42,572 bases of DNA from Microcaldota archaeon. Its GTDB lineage: Archaea > Micrarchaeota > Micrarchaeia > Micrarchaeales > CABMGC01. Made by a program: the position numbers and the translations under genes. Below, one piece after another: positions 19,164 through 28,120 of this stretch. Each line of letters opens with the position of its first letter. Position 1 is the first letter of the stretch. The stretch spans positions 1-42,572 of the forward strand of contig JAGWGN010000008.1 in assembly GCA_028867335.1 (NCBI GenBank). The letters run 5' to 3'. The notes under the pieces are model-generated. The model was not told the DNA's origin. It ran no database searches and was given only the letters and a program-made list of their open reading frames with translations.

Positions 19164-19742
19164 TCAGATTACTTTGGTTGCCGGCTTCTTTGAAGGCTCT
19201 AGATTGAAGTGGCTGCGTATGAGCTTTGCCGCCTCGTTGGGGCTTAGCTGACTGTTCTCTATTGTGAAGCTGCCATCTATTGGCGCGACCTTTGGCAGAT
19301 CGTAGCTCCTGAGGAACTCCTTTAGTTGATCGGCATCCCGAATCTTGCCAAAGTCCTGCCTTGATTTTCCGTCGACCCGCTCTATAAGAACCTCCCTTGG
19401 TGCGTAAAGGTAGACAAAGCAGACCTTTCCCCCGTTCTGCTCTATCCTAAACCTCAGATTGTCGGCGGTCTGCTGGTGGCTCCCCTTTATCCATGCCGAG
19501 GTAAATATCGTGCTTATCTGCTCCCTTGCCGCATTCTCGAGCAGCTCAATTCTGTACTTGTTTACAAGCCTGTTGAATGTCGGGGTGCCGAACTCGAAGA
19601 TAGTCTTGACAAAGTCGACCGAGACATGGTTATGGAAGAGCTTGTAGTTTGTCATCGTGGCAAGCTCCATCGCGACTGAGAGCTTTCCCACTGCCGGGGG
19701 TCCGTAGATGACCACAAGCTTCATCGGATTTGCAGTGCTCAT
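19164..19742 (-). CDS. P-loop kinase-like NTPase
   Basis: MKLVVIYGPPAVGKLSVAMELA; ATGA overlap with the upstream HD gene. Confidence 0.75.
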   Translation of the reverse strand: MSTANPMKLVVIYGPPAVGKLSVAMELATMTNYKLFHNHVSVDFVKTIFEFGTPTFNRLVNKYRIELLENAAREQISTIFTSAWIKGSHQQTADNLRFRIEQNGGKVCFVYLYAPREVLIERVDGKSRQDFGKIRDADQLKEFLRSYDLPKVAPIDGSFTIENSQLSPNEAAKLIRSHFNLEPSKKPATKVI

Positions 19743-20374
19743 AGACTTCTCAGCGCCCTCTTCAAGTTTTCCCTTGCCCTCGCCTCGTAGAAGAGTGCGA
19801 AGAATTCTGTTGAATAGATTGACTGCCTCTCCAAAAATCCTTTTAGCACATTCGAGCGGCCTTTCTTGTAGTCCGCAGCCGGAACCCACGAATACTCCTT
19901 TCTCACATTCTTCTCGTATCTGTCGAAGATAACTTTCGGCTGCGCGAGTATGGAGAGGTCAATGTCAACCATGTATCTTGTGTCCCAATCGTAGATCGGG
20001 TTACCTGTGTGTTTTGTGGCAAGAATCATCCGTTCTACGCTTCGTATAAACTTCTCGCCTTGCCCCAAACCCTGTGCGAGCGACGTGGCCCATTCGGCGC
20101 TTTTCTCCTCGTTGTCCTTCCTCTTTGAGTCGTAGATTGCATCGTGGAAGTAGAGAGCGAATTCAATTGCCTTCTTGTCGTTTACCAGGTGCCCGACCTT
20201 GTCTAGTTCATTTAGGCATGAGGCTATGTGGTCAAGATTGTGGTAAGGCCTTGAGGAGTATGAGTGCGAAAGCGAAGAATAATGCGGAGCGTGGCCGTTA
20301 TCTGCTCCGCCAAGCCCCTTCCAGAGTGTCGCAAATCTGCTCTCCAAAGCATCCGCACTTAGAGTCTTCTCCAT
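19739..20374 (-). CDS. HD-domain phosphohydrolase
   Basis: RPYHNLDHIASCLNEL, ALYFHDAIYDS, MVDIDLSILA. Confidence 0.85.
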   Translation of the reverse strand: MEKTLSADALESRFATLWKGLGGADNGHAPHYSSLSHSYSSRPYHNLDHIASCLNELDKVGHLVNDKKAIEFALYFHDAIYDSKRKDNEEKSAEWATSLAQGLGQGEKFIRSVERMILATKHTGNPIYDWDTRYMVDIDLSILAQPKVIFDRYEKNVRKEYSWVPAADYKKGRSNVLKGFLERQSIYSTEFFALFYEARARENLKRALRSL

Positions 20375-20440
20375 GTTCTCGGTATAAGTAGAAATTTCCC
20401 TTTATTTAAGTATATTGTGTTGCTTTGTTTTCTTGATCTT

Positions 20441-21781
20441 TCACTCGAACTTGATGCCCCTTAAAAAGTTGATTATCCTCTGGTCCATCATGATGTGGCG
20501 CTTCTCTATCTTCTTTGTGAGGACTATCCCCTCAAGGGAGGTGCACCTGCTCAGCGCCACGTAGAGCTGGCCGTAGGCGAATGTCCCGCTGCCTACATCG
20601 ATTATCACGTGCCTAAACGTCTTTCCCTGGCTCTTGTGGATAGTTATCGCCCATGCAAGCATTATTGGGTACTGAACAAAGCTGCCCGCAACCTTTGAGT
20701 TGAGCTTGAGGGAGGTCTTGTCGTATGAGGACTTGAACATCTCCCACTTGTGCGGATTCACCTCTACGATCGGACCGTCCGCGAGCTCGACGAGCACCTC
20801 ATCGCGCATTGTTATCCCAGGGGTTATCGCGGTTATCGTGCCGACGCTTCCGTTCACCCACAGGTCGTTCTTGTCATTGTTTAGCATCATCACCTGCGCG
20901 CCAACCTTTATTGCAAGGTTCTCCTCTGCCGGGAAGCTCTTCTTCTCGAAATCCCCATCGTACTTTGCGGCGTAGGTGTACTCCCTCCCTGGAAGCCTCT
21001 TCATCTGCGCGCTGTTAATCTCCTCGGCAAGCTTGTTTGTCGTCGTGAGGGAGATGTACTTGTCAGAGACATTTGGTGAGAAGAACGGGTTGAAGCGGCT
21101 GTTAATCTCCTCGAGGTCCTCCTCGGTTGCGGTGTTGTTTCTGATTGCGTTGAGCAGGCCTATGAAGTGCTCGTCTGTGTGGCGGTAGTTCTTCTTTAGC
21201 TCTATGTATGTTATCGGAAGCTTCTCGAATGAATGGGCATCGAAGAAGTACTCGCTCTTGTAGTTCGCTCGAAACATCTCAAACTCTTCGGATGCGACCA
21301 CCGGCGGGAGCTGGTAGAGATCACCTATGAATATCATCTGCACTCCTCCGAAAGGAAGTGAGCGGTCCTTGCCGTTTAGCCTCATAAACGAGTCTATGCA
21401 GTCAAGCAGGTCGGCGCGGACCATGGAGATCTCATCTATCAGTATCGCGTCGAGCTTTCTGTAGGCCGCCCTGAGGTTGGGGTAGAGGATCTTTGTCGTG
21501 TCAGGGGTGATTCCTGGCTTGAAGTGGAAAAAGGAGTGTATGGTCTGCCCCTTCACGTTCAATGCGGCGACGCCCGTGGGGGCCAAAACGACCACGTTCT
21601 TCTTTGTGTTGCTTTTGAAGTGGTCGATCAGCGTTGACTTGCCCGTACCTGCCCTTCCTGTTATGAAGACGTTCTTTGCCGTCTCGTTCATCAGCGAGAG
21701 TGCCCGCTTGAAGTCGCCGTTCAGCTCGATGTGCAAGCTCTCCTCCTTCCTACTGCTCAGGTTTGCTTGCTCTGGTGCCAT
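20441..21781 (-). CDS. Pif1/RecD-like superfamily 1 helicase
   Basis: FITGRAGTGKSTLIDHF, VLAPTGVAALNVKGQTIHSFF, ILIDEISMVRADLLD, AWAITIHKSQGKTF, YVALSRCTSLEG. Confidence 0.93.
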   Translation of the reverse strand: MAPEQANLSSRKEESLHIELNGDFKRALSLMNETAKNVFITGRAGTGKSTLIDHFKSNTKKNVVVLAPTGVAALNVKGQTIHSFFHFKPGITPDTTKILYPNLRAAYRKLDAILIDEISMVRADLLDCIDSFMRLNGKDRSLPFGGVQMIFIGDLYQLPPVVASEEFEMFRANYKSEYFFDAHSFEKLPITYIELKKNYRHTDEHFIGLLNAIRNNTATEEDLEEINSRFNPFFSPNVSDKYISLTTTNKLAEEINSAQMKRLPGREYTYAAKYDGDFEKKSFPAEENLAIKVGAQVMMLNNDKNDLWVNGSVGTITAITPGITMRDEVLVELADGPIVEVNPHKWEMFKSSYDKTSLKLNSKVAGSFVQYPIMLAWAITIHKSQGKTFRHVIIDVGSGTFAYGQLYVALSRCTSLEGIVLTKKIEKRHIMMDQRIINFLRGIKFE

Positions 21782-21873
21782 GAGTAGAATTTGCCAGAAA
21801 CGTAATATATATCTGATTGGTAAGCGGCCGATATGCTCAATTAAAGTATCTTTGTTTTCTTATTTTTACGGAT

Positions 21874-22677
21874 ATGATGGACCCGATAACGATGCTCGGA
21901 GTTATTGCTTTGGGGCTTGCGGTAGGCGCCATTGTGGGCATGACGAGCGTGGGCTCTGGGGCGCTTATGACTCCGATACTTTTGCTTGACTTTGGGGGAG
22001 TTATAGGCAGAGCGTTTGTTGTTGGGACCGCAACCACCCAGGGGACAATAATCAAGTTCATTGCGAGCGCCAGAAACTATTTTCGAAAGGGCCTTCGCGG
22101 AGAGTACGCTTTCATGATTGCAGTAACCGGAGTTCCGCTTGCGATCTTCGGCGCGTTCTTCAGCAAGTCCTTCATCACCTGGAACCTGTTCCAGCCCCTT
22201 CTTTCCGTGGTGCTCTTGCTGGTTGGAGTCCTGATAATTGTGCAGCTTAGGACAAACAGGATGAACCATACTGAAAACCCTAAGGTCAGCGGAAGGCTTC
22301 GGGCAAAGGGGATGCTGGTCGGCCTTGTTGTGGGGCTTATTGCAGGGCTCACGGGCATTTCCACAGGCTCGCTGCTTGTCTCTGCGCTCATAATACTGCT
22401 AAAATTCCCAAACCGCACTGCGGTGAACATAGCGATATTTGAGGGAGGGCTGATACTTCTTGCTGCGACCTTTGCACAGATCTACCTTGGCAACGTCGAC
22501 TTCCCGATCACCGGGCTGCTGGTTGTGGGGGGAATACCCGGGATTTTGATAGGCAGCCACTTCAAGGACAGGATAAACCAGAGGCTGCTTGGATACGGAA
22601 TCGCAGGAGTCATAATCATAGAATCCGCAAGGACGCTCTCAAGCTTCCTTTTCGGAAAGAGCTTCTTTGTCCTCTAG
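21874..22677 (+). CDS. TauE/SafE (TSUP) family permease
   Basis: Hydrophobic, GLAVGAIVGMTSVGSGALMTPILLL and internal repeat GLVVGLIAGLTGISTGSLLVSALIIL. Confidence 0.88.
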   Translation: MMDPITMLGVIALGLAVGAIVGMTSVGSGALMTPILLLDFGGVIGRAFVVGTATTQGTIIKFIASARNYFRKGLRGEYAFMIAVTGVPLAIFGAFFSKSFITWNLFQPLLSVVLLLVGVLIIVQLRTNRMNHTENPKVSGRLRAKGMLVGLVVGLIAGLTGISTGSLLVSALIILLKFPNRTAVNIAIFEGGLILLAATFAQIYLGNVDFPITGLLVVGGIPGILIGSHFKDRINQRLLGYGIAGVIIIESARTLSSFLFGKSFFVL

Positions 22678-23402
22678 GACTTGAGCCTTGCACCGCCGTC
22701 AACAGGTATGACTGCGCCGTTTACCCACTGGGCCTCATCGGTCATAAGCCAGACGATGACCTTTGCGAATGCGTCGGGAGGGGCGCTTGCGTCCCCGAGC
22801 TTCCTTGCGCTCTTGAACTCTGTGTCCGGCCTGAACTCCCCATCGATTGCAAGGGGGGCGATCCCATTCACCCTTATTCCTCTCTCCATCAGCTGGTTTG
22901 CAAGCAGCTCGACCTCCTTTGCGGTGCCTATCTTTCCCAGAGTGTATGAGAGCGGGCCGTGCGCCTTGTGCATCGCCATGCTGGATGAGATCAGGACTAT
23001 CGAGGAACCTTTTTTGAGGCTCCGCAGGGCTGCATTCACGACGTAGAGGGGTATCTTTATGTGGTTTAGGGTCATCGACTCAAGGGCCTCGAGGCCCTCG
23101 ATCCTGTCCGCTACGAATCCGCCGACCAAAACCGCCAAATCGTCTATGCCCTTCATGGAATCGGCAGCGGATACGACAAGCTTCTTTGCGCCCTCCGGGG
23201 TTGATGCGTCTCCCTTCACCTTGTAGAGCCTCTTGGAATTTGACAGGATTTGTGAGATCTCGTCAAGCAGCTTCTGGTCCCTTGCAGAGATTGCCACAGA
23301 CGCCCCTTCGGACAGAAGATAGCTTGCCGTTGCGGCGCCGAGCCCCTTGCTCACGCCAACTAGCAGAACCTTCCTTCCCTCAAGCCTGCCTTTGTCTGGC
23401 AT
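22674..23402 (-). CDS. Short-chain dehydrogenase/reductase
   Basis: KVLLVGVSKGLGAATASYLLSEGASVAISAR; SYTLGKIGTAKEVELLA; GAVIPVDGGARL. Confidence 0.92.
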   Translation of the reverse strand: MPDKGRLEGRKVLLVGVSKGLGAATASYLLSEGASVAISARDQKLLDEISQILSNSKRLYKVKGDASTPEGAKKLVVSAADSMKGIDDLAVLVGGFVADRIEGLEALESMTLNHIKIPLYVVNAALRSLKKGSSIVLISSSMAMHKAHGPLSYTLGKIGTAKEVELLANQLMERGIRVNGIAPLAIDGEFRPDTEFKSARKLGDASAPPDAFAKVIVWLMTDEAQWVNGAVIPVDGGARLKS

Positions 23403-23795
23403 CTACACGAACCTGTTTGCAATCGCAAGGATTATGAGTATCAGTGTCGGTATCTCGTTTCCAAAGTCTGCGGGATCGCTCATCTCTATGAATATCGCAG
23501 CGATCTGGATCAGAAGAGCCGCGACAAACAGCACGGTTATCACATTGTGCTGCATTATTAGCTCCTTGAGGCTCACCTTCTTGCGCGAGACGGCAATGAC
23601 AAGCAACACGATTACTGAGAGCCAGAAGATCGCCACATCGTCAAATGCGTGGGAGAGGATATCGCTCTCCTCGCCTATCAGGCTGCCAAGGACAAGCATC
23701 GCAAACAGCGCGGCGAAGATGAAGACCCTCCTCTTTGAGAGCTCCTTTACGACCTGTTTTGATTGCGACGCATTGGGCTTCTTTTTTGTGGCCAT
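23403..23795 (-). CDS. Small multi-pass membrane protein
   Basis: 130 aa with several hydrophobic segments; no family recognised. Confidence 0.65.
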   Translation of the reverse strand: MATKKKPNASQSKQVVKELSKRRVFIFAALFAMLVLGSLIGEESDILSHAFDDVAIFWLSVIVLLVIAVSRKKVSLKELIMQHNVITVLFVAALLIQIAAIFIEMSDPADFGNEIPTLILIILAIANRFV

Positions 23796-23854
23796 CCTAT
23801 CGGTTCAAGTGCGCATCCAAGATTTAAATTCTTTGCTGTGGCATACCTGATTGT

Positions 23855-25258
23855 ATGAGGTATCGAACCGAAAAGGATTCGTTGGGAAGCGTGAAGGTAA
23901 GAGAGTCCTCGTACTTTGGTTCGAATACCCAAAGGGCTGTCGGAAACTTTCCGATATCCGGGATCAGGCTCCAAAAAAGCTTCATACGTGCGTATGCCAT
24001 AGTAAAGAGGTCTGCGGCGCTGGCAAACATCTCCGAGGGACTGCTAGACAGGAAGAGAGGGGCTGCGATAGTCAGGGCATGCGACGAGATAATCGCGGGA
24101 AAGCTTGAGGACCAGTTTGCAGTCGATGTTTTCCAGGCTGGCGCAGGAACGAGCACGAACATGAACCTAAATGAGGTCATAGCAAACAGGGGCATAGAGC
24201 TCCTCGGGGGAAGAAAGGGGGAATATACAATTTTACACCCAAACGACCATGTCAATATGTCGCAATCCACAAACGACACCTTCCATGCCGCGATGCACAT
24301 CTCCGCATATCTTGGGATCAAAGACAGACTCATCCCGTCCCTTGAGGGACTTGAGTCTGCACTCGATAGGAAGGCACGGGAATTTGCGGGCCTGCTCAAG
24401 GTTGGGAGGACCCATCTCCAAGATGCGGTACCTATAACGCTGGGACAGGAGTTCTCAGGATACTCGTACGCAATAGAGGTGGAATCAGACAGGCTGCGAA
24501 TTGCAATGCGCGAGGTAGAGTACCTGCCAATAGGCGGCACGGCTGTCGGGACGGGCATAAACACCACTGCAGATTATTCAAAGATCGCAATAAAGGAGAT
24601 AAACAGGTCGACAAAGTGCAGATTCAAGAGGTCAAAGAACCTATTCTATGAGCAGCAGGACCAGGCCTCGGAGGCATTTGTGAGCGGAGCGGTGAGGGGT
24701 ACTGCAATGACGCTGCTCAAGATGTCTGCCGACCTCAGGCTTCTTGGCTCAGGGCCATCTGCAGGGCTTGGGGAGATACGGCTGCCGGCGGTGCAGGCGG
24801 GATCGTCGATAATGCCGGGAAAGGTGAACCCGAGCATGGCGGAGATGCTCAGCATGGCATGCTTTGAGGCGATAGGCAACGACCTTACAATCTCAGGCGC
24901 GGCGCAGGGAGGCCAGCTTGAGCTGAACGTTTTCATGCCGATCATCGCATACAAGCTCATCAAGTCGATCGAGACGCTTTCTAATGCGATTGATGCGTTC
25001 ACGTCAAGGTGCGTCATGGGGATTGAGGCAAATGAGGAGGTGCTGGGCGCATACTTTGAGGCAAGCCCGGAGATAGCGACGCTGCTTGCGCCGGTAATCG
25101 GATACGACAAGGTGGCTCTGGTGGTGAAGGAGGCGATAAAGACGCACAGGCCGGTTAGGGAGATAATCCTATCGAAGAGGCTTCTCGACAAAAGAAGGCT
25201 CGATGAGCTGCTAAAGCCATCGAATGTGACAGGGCCGAACCTGAAAAGGAAGAGGTGA
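23855..25258 (+). CDS. Fumarate hydratase class II (fumarase/aspartase superfamily)
   Basis: GAGTSTNMNLNEVIANRG, NDHVNMSQSTNDTFHAAM, GRTHLQDAVPITLGQEF, GSSIMPGKVNPSMAEM. Confidence 0.92.
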   Translation: MRYRTEKDSLGSVKVRESSYFGSNTQRAVGNFPISGIRLQKSFIRAYAIVKRSAALANISEGLLDRKRGAAIVRACDEIIAGKLEDQFAVDVFQAGAGTSTNMNLNEVIANRGIELLGGRKGEYTILHPNDHVNMSQSTNDTFHAAMHISAYLGIKDRLIPSLEGLESALDRKAREFAGLLKVGRTHLQDAVPITLGQEFSGYSYAIEVESDRLRIAMREVEYLPIGGTAVGTGINTTADYSKIAIKEINRSTKCRFKRSKNLFYEQQDQASEAFVSGAVRGTAMTLLKMSADLRLLGSGPSAGLGEIRLPAVQAGSSIMPGKVNPSMAEMLSMACFEAIGNDLTISGAAQGGQLELNVFMPIIAYKLIKSIETLSNAIDAFTSRCVMGIEANEEVLGAYFEASPEIATLLAPVIGYDKVALVVKEAIKTHRPVREIILSKRLLDKRRLDELLKPSNVTGPNLKRKR

Positions 25259-27001
25259 TCACTCAAGCAGCTTATGCTCGGTCTTTTCGACAGCCTTTAG
25301 CGCATCGTTTAACTTTCCCTTCACAGCGGGGACCTTTCTCTTTTTCAAGACTATCCCTCCGTTTAGCTTGCTTGCGATTATGTTTACCTTCCACCTCCTG
25401 TCGTCCCTCTTTGGATAGTCGGTACGATAGTGTGCGCACCTGCTTTCCTTCCTTGCGAGCGCGCTCTGAAGCAGTACCTCGCAGAGATCAAGCATCTTCC
25501 CCATCTCAAGAGCCATCTTCAGATGGAGGTTTCCCTTAAACTCTCCCCTCACACGCACTCTATCAAACTCCGCTCTGATTGATTTGAGATCTGATAGGCC
25601 AGCCTTCAGCGACTTAGCATCCCTTGCTATTCCGGCATGCTTCCAGATTGATGCCTGGAGCCTTGACCTGAGCTTCTCGATGTCAACCTGATCCCTGCCA
25701 AAGTAACCCACAACCTGCATCATCTTCTTTCCAATGTAGTCCGGGCTTATAGCCTGCATCTTGCAGCCTTTTGCGAACCTTGCTGCCTCCTCACCTACGA
25801 TCTTTCCGAAGACGACAGTCTCGAGCAGGCTGTTGCCCCCAAGACGATTTGCGCCGTGGATCTGCCCAACTGTTTCCCCAACGGCAAATAGTCCCTTTAT
25901 CTTTGTTGCGCCCTTAAGTGAGACGTCAACGCCCCCCATGGTGTAGTGCGCGGTCGGCGCTACCTCCATCTTCTCCTTTGAGATGTCAAGGCCGACCAGC
26001 TCCTTGAACTGTGCATACATCTTCGGCAATCTGTCGAGTATCTTCGCTTTTGGAATTCCGGTTATGTCAAGCCAGACCCCGCCGTGCTTGGTGCCGTTGC
26101 CCTTCATTATCTCAAGGTATATCGAGCGCGCAACAAGATCGCGCGGGCCAAGCTCCATGTGACCTGGGTCGTACTTCCTCATGAAGCGCTCCCCCTTTGC
26201 GTTGAGGAGTATCCCGCCTTCGCCTCGGACCGCCTCAGTTACAAGGGTTCCCTGCGCGCTCTTTGGGTAGACCATTCCGGTCGGATGGAACTGCACCATC
26301 TCCATCCCCACCAGATCGACTCCTGCCTCGAATGCCAGCGCTGCGCCGTCACCGTGGTTCTCGTAGCTTCTAGACGAGCTCCTTGAGTAGAGCTTTGAGT
26401 ACCCGCCTGCGGCAAGAATAACCGATTTGGCGTTAAACACAACCATCTCTCCCTTTTGGAAATCTATCCCGATTGCCCCCGATATCGTTCCCGCATCTTT
26501 GAGCAGCGAGAAGATGAAGATGTCCCCTAGGAATCTTATCCTGCGCCTCTCCACCTGCTTGATCAGCACCCGCATTATCTCCTTGCCGGTCTGATCACCG
26601 TAGAAGCAGGTCCTGCGGTAAGTGTGCGCGCCGAAGAACCTTTGGGTTAGTCTGCCGTCCTTCTCGGTGTGGAATCTTGCCCCCCATCTTACTAGTTCCT
26701 CCACGGCATCGGGCGCATTTTTGCAGAGGGTCTCAACCTCGCGGTAGTCCGCGATATGCCCGCCCTCCCTGAGAGTGTCGGCGGCATGGATAAGCCAGCT
26801 GTCCTTTGGGTCCATTGTCCCAAGCGCCGCGTTTATCCCGCCGGTTGCAAGCACGGTGTGCGCGTCGCCCTTTTTGCACTTGCCGATGACAATCAGGTCC
26901 TTGACGCCCCCATCATGCGCCTCGATTGCGCTCCTTAGGCCCGCGGCCCCGGAGCCTATTATAAGAAGGTCGCACTTAACAGTGCGGTAGTTGTGCATCA
27001 A
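25259..27001 (-). CDS. FAD-dependent succinate dehydrogenase/fumarate reductase flavoprotein or L-aspartate oxidase
   Basis: DLLIIGSGAAGLRSAIEA, VQFHPTGMVYP, EAVRGEGGILLNAKGERFM, APTAHYTMGGVDV, GANRLGGNSLLETVVFG. Confidence 0.92.
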   Translation of the reverse strand: MMHNYRTVKCDLLIIGSGAAGLRSAIEAHDGGVKDLIVIGKCKKGDAHTVLATGGINAALGTMDPKDSWLIHAADTLREGGHIADYREVETLCKNAPDAVEELVRWGARFHTEKDGRLTQRFFGAHTYRRTCFYGDQTGKEIMRVLIKQVERRRIRFLGDIFIFSLLKDAGTISGAIGIDFQKGEMVVFNAKSVILAAGGYSKLYSRSSSRSYENHGDGAALAFEAGVDLVGMEMVQFHPTGMVYPKSAQGTLVTEAVRGEGGILLNAKGERFMRKYDPGHMELGPRDLVARSIYLEIMKGNGTKHGGVWLDITGIPKAKILDRLPKMYAQFKELVGLDISKEKMEVAPTAHYTMGGVDVSLKGATKIKGLFAVGETVGQIHGANRLGGNSLLETVVFGKIVGEEAARFAKGCKMQAISPDYIGKKMMQVVGYFGRDQVDIEKLRSRLQASIWKHAGIARDAKSLKAGLSDLKSIRAEFDRVRVRGEFKGNLHLKMALEMGKMLDLCEVLLQSALARKESRCAHYRTDYPKRDDRRWKVNIIASKLNGGIVLKKRKVPAVKGKLNDALKAVEKTEHKLLE

Positions 27002-27055
27002 TTTAGTATTGGGCAGAAAGAAATAAAAATAAAAGAAACAGAAGAAGGCCGTTTT

Positions 27056-27700
27056 TCACTCCGACTCGCTCAGCTCACTTCGCAGTTCCCGAAGAAAAGA
27101 CCTGAGGAATGCGGTCCTTCTGATCGAAAGCCTCCTTGCGGTTTTTGTATGCATCCTGTTTCTTGCTATGAGGAGCCTTGTGAAAAACAGGTCGAGCGAG
27201 TACTTTCGGTCATCAGGGCTTCTTTTGGAGGCAAACGGGTCTTTTGTGTGGAAGAACTGCCTGTTTCCCATCGCCGCGCTTGAGCCGAACGTCCTCATTA
27301 TCGAGATTGCGCCTGTCGCCTCAAGGAGGTCGGCGTCCTGGACAATCTTTGCCTCGAGAGTCTTTGGGTTTATGTTCTTTGAAAAAGAGCAGACCGAGAT
27401 CACATAGGTCACCCCCTTTATCTTCTCCTTCGGGTATTCTTTGATTTTGCCCAGAATCTCCTTTGCGATCATGGCACTATCCTCTGTTTCCATGTGCTGC
27501 TTTGCAGTTCCCTTGTATACGACGATGTCATGGAAAAGAGCTGCAGGGACGATCACGTCGAGATCAGCCCTCTGGGCCCTCCCGATCTTTTCGGCAAGGG
27601 TTAGGACACGGTAGATGTGGTCAAAGCTGTGCGAGATGTCGTTCTTCACCATCTTCTTTGTTATGGTGATCAGCTTATTTCTGAGTCGGCCGTCCATCAC
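27056..27700 (-). CDS. HD-domain phosphohydrolase
   Basis: ISHSFDHIYRVLTLAEKI, AALFHDIVVYKG, IVQDADLLEATGAI. Confidence 0.88.
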   Translation of the reverse strand: MMDGRLRNKLITITKKMVKNDISHSFDHIYRVLTLAEKIGRAQRADLDVIVPAALFHDIVVYKGTAKQHMETEDSAMIAKEILGKIKEYPKEKIKGVTYVISVCSFSKNINPKTLEAKIVQDADLLEATGAISIMRTFGSSAAMGNRQFFHTKDPFASKRSPDDRKYSLDLFFTRLLIARNRMHTKTARRLSIRRTAFLRSFLRELRSELSESE

Positions 27701-27936
27701 TCCCTTTTTGGCGGGTAGAGTTCCTTTCCCTTGGCCGTCAATTCAACGTGCGTGTTTCCGACTAGCGCCACAAGGCCCTTCTCCCTCATTGCGTCAATCA
27801 AAAGGAACGCCTCGCCCTCAGTCTTGCCCCTCTTTGCGATGTCCCTCTTTATGTCGATGATCGGAAGAGGCCCTCCCTTGTCGCCAAGCTGATGCAGGAT
27901 ATAGTTGCTGTAGCCGTCTAGTTGGATTTGTTTCAT
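27697..27936 (-). CDS. Small winged-helix-like protein
   Basis: IIDIKRDIAKRGKTEGEAFLLIDAMREKGLVALVGNTHVELTAKG. Confidence 0.55.
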   Translation of the reverse strand: MKQIQLDGYSNYILHQLGDKGGPLPIIDIKRDIAKRGKTEGEAFLLIDAMREKGLVALVGNTHVELTAKGKELYPPKRE

Positions 27937-28120
27937 AGTTACCGGTTAATAATGGGTGGGAAATTTATATAAATTTTTAGAGAAGAACGGCGCTTATAAG
28001 ATTTGGAGAAATTTGTCGGTCCCAATAATCATTTATGCAGAGCATAATTGAAAAACCGAAACAAAACCGAAACGTTTGGAACAGTATTTAAATCTTAAAT
28101 CAGACTTACTTGTAGATACG

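Noticed and set aside
23824-24567. 247-aa antisense ORF opposite fumarase
   Set aside because: Fumarase motifs are unambiguous on the plus strand
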